This document shows, one piece after another, positions 60,134-64,000 of a DNA stretch of 64,000 nt. The notes beneath the pieces were generated by a model that was not told where the DNA came from, made no database searches, and was given only the letters and a program-made list of their open reading frames with translations. The stretch lies in NCBI GenBank assembly GCA_016218765.1, contig JACRCZ010000017.1:1-64000 (forward strand). The letters run 5' to 3'. The stretch's first letter is position 1, and each line of letters begins with the position of its first letter. Source of the DNA: Deltaproteobacteria bacterium. GTDB taxonomy: Bacteria; Myxococcota_A; Polyangia; DRWM01; JAAZOP01. The translations under genes and the position numbers were made by a program.

Positions 60134-61591
60134 ATGACCAGGAAGAGGACGAAACGCGGCGGCCGATCGCCGGCCCCCGGAAGGGGCAACGCCGCCGCAC
60201 CCGGTGCGCCCGCGGCAGCTCGCGCTGCGACGCCCGGAAGGGGCAACGCCCCCGGCTCCGGGACACCGCAAGGCCCCGCCGCCGCGGGCCACGGACGACG
60301 CGACGCCGCCCCGGCCCCCGCCACGGCACGGCCCCGCGCCGGCGTCCCCGGCCCGGGCGGGCACGGCGTGCGGCTCGACCTGGCCGTGCTGGACGCTCCC
60401 GAACGCCTGCTCGGCAGGCTGCGCCCGTCGGACGGCGCGTACGACATCGGCCGCGCCCGCGCGCTCCAGATCTGGTCGCTCGTCGGTCTGGCCGCGCTGG
60501 CACGGCACGACGGCCCGCGCCCGGCCGCCGTCCGGCTCGATGGACCGGGCGACGCCGCCGGCTTCGCCCGCGCGGTGGGCTTCGCCGACGTCGTCGCCGG
60601 CACACCGCCACGGCAGCCCGGCGAGCGCGGGCGCACCGTCGCCCTGCGCCGGTTCAAGGGACACGGCGGGATCGAGCCGGCCGCGCACGAGATCGCCGCG
60701 CTCGTCCTCCCGGACCGCCCGGACGAGGAATCCCGGCGGGTCGTCCAGTACGTCATCGTCGAGCTGCTGCGCAACGTCGTCCAGCACAGCGCCGACCCGC
60801 TCGGCGGCGTCGTCGCCGCCCAGCGCATGGACAAGCAGCAGAAGTACGAAACGCCGTGCATCCAGGTCGCCGTCGCCGACGCCGGCATCGGTGTCCTCGC
60901 CGCCATGCAGGACCTGCACCCGGAGCTGGCCGATGCCGAGGCCGCCGTGGAGAAGGCGATCCAGCCCCACATCTCCGGGAAATTCGAGGAAGGACTGACC
61001 GGCAACGCGGTGAACGCCGGCATGGGTCTCTTCTTCATCCACGAGATGGCCAAACTCTCCACCGGCCGCCTCCTCATCGCGACCCGCGGCGCCGGACGCT
61101 TCGTCGAGGGCAATCCGCGAGACGTCGAGCACCCGGGCCTCCGACTGCTCAGGCCCATCGGCACCGGGTTCCCCGGGACCCTGGTCGCCTTCGAGCTGCC
61201 CCTGGGACGCGTGCTCGACTACGACGGACTCATCGCCGCGATCGGCGAGAAGGCGCGGCGCCGGATCCCCAGACGCGCCGTCCGCCGCTGGGTCCGCTTC
61301 GACGCCGGCACGCCCGCGGGCGCGCGCTTTCTCGTCGCCCGCGCGGCCGAGGACACCACCGCGGCCGAACGCTTCTCCGCCCAGACCCTCGTGCCGCGCC
61401 TCCTGCACCGCGAGCCGCTCGTGCTCGACTTCACGGGCATCGATGTCTGCACCCAGAGCTTCCTCCACGCCCTCCTCTTCCGCGCCGTCCGCCTCGCCTG
61501 GGCCGAACACGTCGAGATCCACGTCGCCAACGCCCGCCCCGCCGTCCGAAGCGGCATCGAGACCGTCGAAGCCTACGCCCTCGGCGGATGA
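60134..61591 (+). CDS. GHKL ATPase and STAS-like (DUF4325) protein
   Basis: This 485-residue cytoplasmic protein has a Gly/Pro/Ala-rich N-terminal about 75 residues that may not be translated (GTG 60368 begins the ordered part). A helical region follows, then a GHKL-type N-box VIVELLRNVVQHSADPLGG, G1 VADAGIGVLAAM and a downstream NAGMGLFFI loop. The C-terminus (residues about 395-480) reads RFLVARAAEDT...LDFTGIDVCTQSFLHALLF, matching the STAS-like DUF4325. This resembles anti-sigma-factor kinases fused to a STAS-like domain. No partner sigma factor is adjacent. Confidence 0.75.
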   Translation: MTRKRTKRGGRSPAPGRGNAAAPGAPAAARAATPGRGNAPGSGTPQGPAAAGHGRRDAAPAPATARPRAGVPGPGGHGVRLDLAVLDAPERLLGRLRPSDGAYDIGRARALQIWSLVGLAALARHDGPRPAAVRLDGPGDAAGFARAVGFADVVAGTPPRQPGERGRTVALRRFKGHGGIEPAAHEIAALVLPDRPDEESRRVVQYVIVELLRNVVQHSADPLGGVVAAQRMDKQQKYETPCIQVAVADAGIGVLAAMQDLHPELADAEAAVEKAIQPHISGKFEEGLTGNAVNAGMGLFFIHEMAKLSTGRLLIATRGAGRFVEGNPRDVEHPGLRLLRPIGTGFPGTLVAFELPLGRVLDYDGLIAAIGEKARRRIPRRAVRRWVRFDAGTPAGARFLVARAAEDTTAAERFSAQTLVPRLLHREPLVLDFTGIDVCTQSFLHALLFRAVRLAWAEHVEIHVANARPAVRSGIETVEAYALGG

Positions 61592-61622
61592 TCCCTCCCC
61601 GTTCGGAACCCATCGGCGACCC

Positions 61623-61672
61623 CTCTGCGTCTCTGCGTCTCTGCGCGAGCCTGCCCTGAGCGAAGCCGAAGG
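61623..61672. repeat. CTCTGCGTCTCTGCG and CCTGAGCGAAGCCGAAGGG dispersed repeats
   Basis: Immediately after the GHKL gene are CTCTGCGTCTCTGCGTCTCTGCG-type units, then CCTGCCCTGAGCGAAGCCGA followed by AGGG. The latter resembles the element inside the CcoO/P gene. Confidence 0.7.
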
Positions 61673-61747
61673 GACGCCCTCCCCAACGTTCCCGTTGCAC
61701 CCCGGCCATCGGCAGGCCACAATCCACCCGCCAAGGGAGGCGACAAC

Positions 61748-63373
61748 ATGCGGAACACCGCCACGATGACGCTCTCGGGAATCACCCTCTTCGCCCTGCT
61801 CGCCGCCGCCGCCGGCCCGGGTTGCAAGGGCGACGACTCCGCCGCCGGCGACGACGCCGGCCTCGACGTCGAACAGGACGCCGATGCCGAGCCGGAAGCC
61901 GACGCGGAACCGCCCGAGGATGCCGGCGAAGAGGACGCGACCGAGGAGGCCGAAGCCGTCGACCCCTGCCTCGACTACCCCTGCGGACCCTACGGCACCG
62001 ATCTGGGCGAGGTGCTCGAGGACTGGAGCCTCGACCCCGTCAACGCCGTGGCCGGCGAATGGGCGGGCGACGACTACAAGTTCGACATGCACGACGTCTA
62101 CGCCCGCACGGAAGCCCACGGCGGCGACGCCAAGGCGCTCCTGATCTTCGTCACCTCCGTCTGGTGCCCGTATTGCAAGATCGAAGCCGCGGCCCTCAAC
62201 GCCCTCTACACCGAGCTCCAGCCGCTCGGCGTCGAAATGCTCGGCCTGGTCATGGACGGCGCCACCCCGGGCGTCATCTCCACGGCCACCGCCGCACGCG
62301 CCTACTCCATGCGCTACGGCTGGACGTTCCCCGCCGTCGTCATCTCCCCCGAGCTGTACGACGCGCTCACCGCCTACTGGCCCCCCGCCGATCGCGCCTC
62401 GGGCGAGATCGGCGTCCCGCTGCACCTGCTCTACGACCTGCGCAACATGCGCATGTACGGACACTTCGCCGGCGCCGTCCAGATGAACGTCCTGCGCTAC
62501 CCCCTCACCGAGATCGCAGCGGACCCGCAGTGGTCCGCCCCCGGCCGCCGCATCGTCACCAACGACTGCGCCCCGGGCACCGGCACCGAGTCCGAACCCA
62601 ACACCATCGGCAGCTCGGCCGAGGACGGGACGACCCTGCCCTACTCCCTCTCCGGCGCCCAGTGCCCTCCCGTCGTCGGCGACGGCCTGTTCATGGACGA
62701 GGACGACGTGGACCTCGGCACGCTCGACGTCGGAACCGTCATCGACACCGAGCTCACCACCCCCGCGGGCTCCGGCGTCTACCCCTTCACCCTGCTCGCC
62801 CGCCTGACCTCCGGCGCACTCGACCTGATCCACGACGCGCCCTGGGTCATGGACGGCGCTCCCAACGGCCGACAACACCTGATCGACCGCCGCGGACACT
62901 ACTACCTCGTCGTCATCGATGGACGCCTGCGCGCCACGAATTACTACGGTGCCGACGCCGACATCCCCATGGCCGACAATTGCTGCGTCGGCGGCCCCGA
63001 CTACACCTACGACCTCGCCGTCTCCCCGTTCACCCTCGCCGTGACCGACGACGCCGTCACCGTCGGCACCAGCACCCCCTTCACCCTCGACGACGGCGAC
63101 CTCAACGTCCACCCCTTCGCCGTCACCGCCTCCACCACCTACGACATCCGCATGGAAGGCGACCCGGACCTCCTCAACCCCTACCTGGTCGTCTACGACC
63201 CCGCCGGCCCGACCGTCCTGGGCGCCAACGACGACGAGGACGTCGCGGCCGGCGACACCGACTCCCTCGTCCACCTCACCGCCTCGGTCGACGGCACGTG
63301 GTGGATCGTCGCGGGCTATGCCGGCGCGTCCTACCGCGCAGGTCCTCCCGCCTACACCATCCGCATCGAATAG
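61748..63373 (+). CDS. thioredoxin-like lipoprotein with PPC-type domain
   Basis: This 541-residue lipoprotein (lipobox GPGCKG) has an Asp/Glu/Ala linker to about 75. A thioredoxin-fold domain follows at about 90-270, with LLIFVTSVWCPYCKIEAAAL and the WCPYC redox motif, a cis-Pro-like region in WTFPAVVIS, and HLLYDLRNM. After it come one or two beta domains of PPC type (about 430-540, FTLDDGDLNVHPFAVTASTTYDIRMEGDPDLLNPYLVVYDP... GTWWIVAGYAG). It probably manages disulfides or binds redox cofactors in the envelope. An excellent RBS (AAGGGAGGCGAC) precedes the ATG. It is convergent with the xylulokinase-type gene. Confidence 0.8.
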   Translation: MRNTATMTLSGITLFALLAAAAGPGCKGDDSAAGDDAGLDVEQDADAEPEADAEPPEDAGEEDATEEAEAVDPCLDYPCGPYGTDLGEVLEDWSLDPVNAVAGEWAGDDYKFDMHDVYARTEAHGGDAKALLIFVTSVWCPYCKIEAAALNALYTELQPLGVEMLGLVMDGATPGVISTATAARAYSMRYGWTFPAVVISPELYDALTAYWPPADRASGEIGVPLHLLYDLRNMRMYGHFAGAVQMNVLRYPLTEIAADPQWSAPGRRIVTNDCAPGTGTESEPNTIGSSAEDGTTLPYSLSGAQCPPVVGDGLFMDEDDVDLGTLDVGTVIDTELTTPAGSGVYPFTLLARLTSGALDLIHDAPWVMDGAPNGRQHLIDRRGHYYLVVIDGRLRATNYYGADADIPMADNCCVGGPDYTYDLAVSPFTLAVTDDAVTVGTSTPFTLDDGDLNVHPFAVTASTTYDIRMEGDPDLLNPYLVVYDPAGPTVLGANDDEDVAAGDTDSLVHLTASVDGTWWIVAGYAGASYRAGPPAYTIRIE

Positions 63374-63376
63374 CCC

Positions 63377-64000
63377 CTACCGCGCGTTCAGCCGCCGGTA
63401 CATCCCCTTCTGGCTCCCGTACAGCCGCGCGAACTCGCCGAACGCCCGGTCGTACGTCGCTCGCGTCGCAGGGTCCGGCCGGAACTCCTCCGCCAGGCGC
63501 ACCAGGCCCGGGATGTCTTCGAAGCGCATCCGCCCCAGCGCCACGGCCGCGATCCACGCCGCGCCCCGCGCGTTCGCGTGGCGCGGCTCGCGCACCTGCC
63601 GCATCGTCCGGTCGAGCGCGTCCGCGAAGATCCGGCACCACACGGCCGACTGCGCGCCGCCGCCCACGATGTGCAGCGGGTCCAGCCGCCGCCCCACCAG
63701 CTTCTCCACGTAGCCCAGCACCCAGCGCACGTTGTGCGCCACGCCCTCGTACACCGCCCGCACGATCTCGTCGCTCGTCGTCGTGAGCGAGACGTTGCAC
63801 AGGCTTCCTCGCAGCGCCTCGTCGTCCACCGGCGTCTTCTCCCCGTTGAGCCACGGCGCGAAGAGCAGCCCGCCCGCCCCCGGCGCCACGCCCGCCGCCA
63901 CCTCGTCCATGCGCCGCAAGGCGTCGGCCGGCGGCTCGCGGTCCACCAGCGCGTTCTTCCGGAACAGGACGTTGCGCAGCAGGAACTCGAGGCACGCGCC
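63377..64000 (-). CDS. xylulokinase-family (FGGY) kinase, C-terminal part
   Basis: The gene runs off the right end of the window; 208 codons are visible. The N-terminal visible part reads GACLEFLLRNVLFRKNALVDREPP, with no start codon, so the true start lies beyond 64000. Typical C-terminal features of the FGGY family are present: FAPWLNGEKTPVDDEALRGSLCNVSLTTTSDEIVRAVYEGVAHNVRWVL, HIVGGGAQSAVWCRIFADAL, ARGAAWIAAVALG. It phosphorylates a sugar (D-xylulose by family name, but relatives use others). It lies convergent to the thioredoxin-like lipoprotein gene. Confidence 0.85.
   Translation of the reverse strand, partial: GACLEFLLRNVLFRKNALVDREPPADALRRMDEVAAGVAPGAGGLLFAPWLNGEKTPVDDEALRGSLCNVSLTTTSDEIVRAVYEGVAHNVRWVLGYVEKLVGRRLDPLHIVGGGAQSAVWCRIFADALDRTMRQVREPRHANARGAAWIAAVALGRMRFEDIPGLVRLAEEFRPDPATRATYDRAFGEFARLYGSQKGMYRRLNAR

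Noticed and set aside
60368-61591. Treating GTG 60368 as the certain start of the GHKL gene
   Set aside because: Plausible, but ATG 60134 is also in frame and no RBS decides; the longer form was kept with a caution.

Overview
This 64 kb window is very GC-rich, densely packed chromosomal DNA. It most resembles a myxobacterium-like member of the Myxococcota/Deltaproteobacteria. The evidence is a Ser/Thr kinase with PEGA-type extensions, several cysteine-repeat lipoproteins of the kind common in that group, a MYXO-CTERM-like tail on a large surface protein, many short lipoproteins with Asp/Ala-rich linkers, and sigma-54-type regulators. No rRNA, tRNA, CRISPR array, transposase, integrase or plasmid gene was seen. 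Genus cannot be assigned from the sequence alone.

Layout. 0.3-6.4 kb: a small Cys/Gly-rich exported protein, a Trk potassium uptake pair (trkH/trkA), and a ZraSR/NtrBC-like two-component system with a Cys-rich periplasmic sensor. 6.5-14.5 kb (minus strand): HerA-like ATPase, Cys-repeat lipoprotein, TPR/PEGA protein, Ser/Thr kinase, a lipoprotein and two DUF4349-like proteins, one apparently frameshifted. 14.7-16.6 kb: an AAA ATPase overlapping a small TOPRIM/DUF4276-like protein, a candidate defence pair. 16.8-30.3 kb: lipoproteins, a MetE/UroD-like protein translationally coupled to a Tag glycosylase, an MBL-fold hydrolase, a SpoIID/MopE/FG-GAP surface protein, a ParE/Phd toxin-antitoxin pair, an OmpA-like lipoprotein and signal peptidase I. 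30.5-37.1 kb: pectate-lyase-fold lipoprotein, VIT/VWA lipoprotein, gamma-glutamyltransferase. 37.2-45.1 kb: a FliA-like sigma factor, aldehyde:ferredoxin oxidoreductase, two ferritin-like proteins, rubredoxin, a frameshifted sigma-54-type response regulator, an acyl-CoA dehydrogenase and a YkgJ-type cysteine-cluster protein. 45.2-46.6 kb: a small Tat-exported protein followed by two Hcp-like proteins.

46.7-57.3 kb is the most coherent module. It is one long plus-strand respiratory locus joining alternative complex III (order actB-C-D-F-A, with actE displaced to the far end) to a cbb3-type oxidase. The oxidase has ccoN, a ccoO/ccoP-heme fusion, a CcoS-like protein and a separate CcoP-like membrane anchor. 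Electrons would pass from quinol through ActB/C/F and the ActA/ActE hemes to the CcoO/P hemes and CcoN. Together with the oxygen-sensitive tungsto-enzyme and the rubredoxin/ferritin-like genes nearby, this suggests a microaerobic lifestyle. 57.3-64 kb: Cys-rich lipoprotein, an AAA/DUF234 ATPase flanked by about 40-bp direct repeats, a GHKL/STAS-like protein, a thioredoxin-like lipoprotein and the 3' part of a xylulokinase-family gene.

Two themes cut across the window. First, short dispersed repeats recur in the spacers and extend into the coding ends of three respiratory genes; one family is an ACCGCTCN octamer seen at four places. Second, two genes are broken in a way that adding one C to a C5 run would repair. 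Functions are assigned from recognised motifs and context, with no database search.
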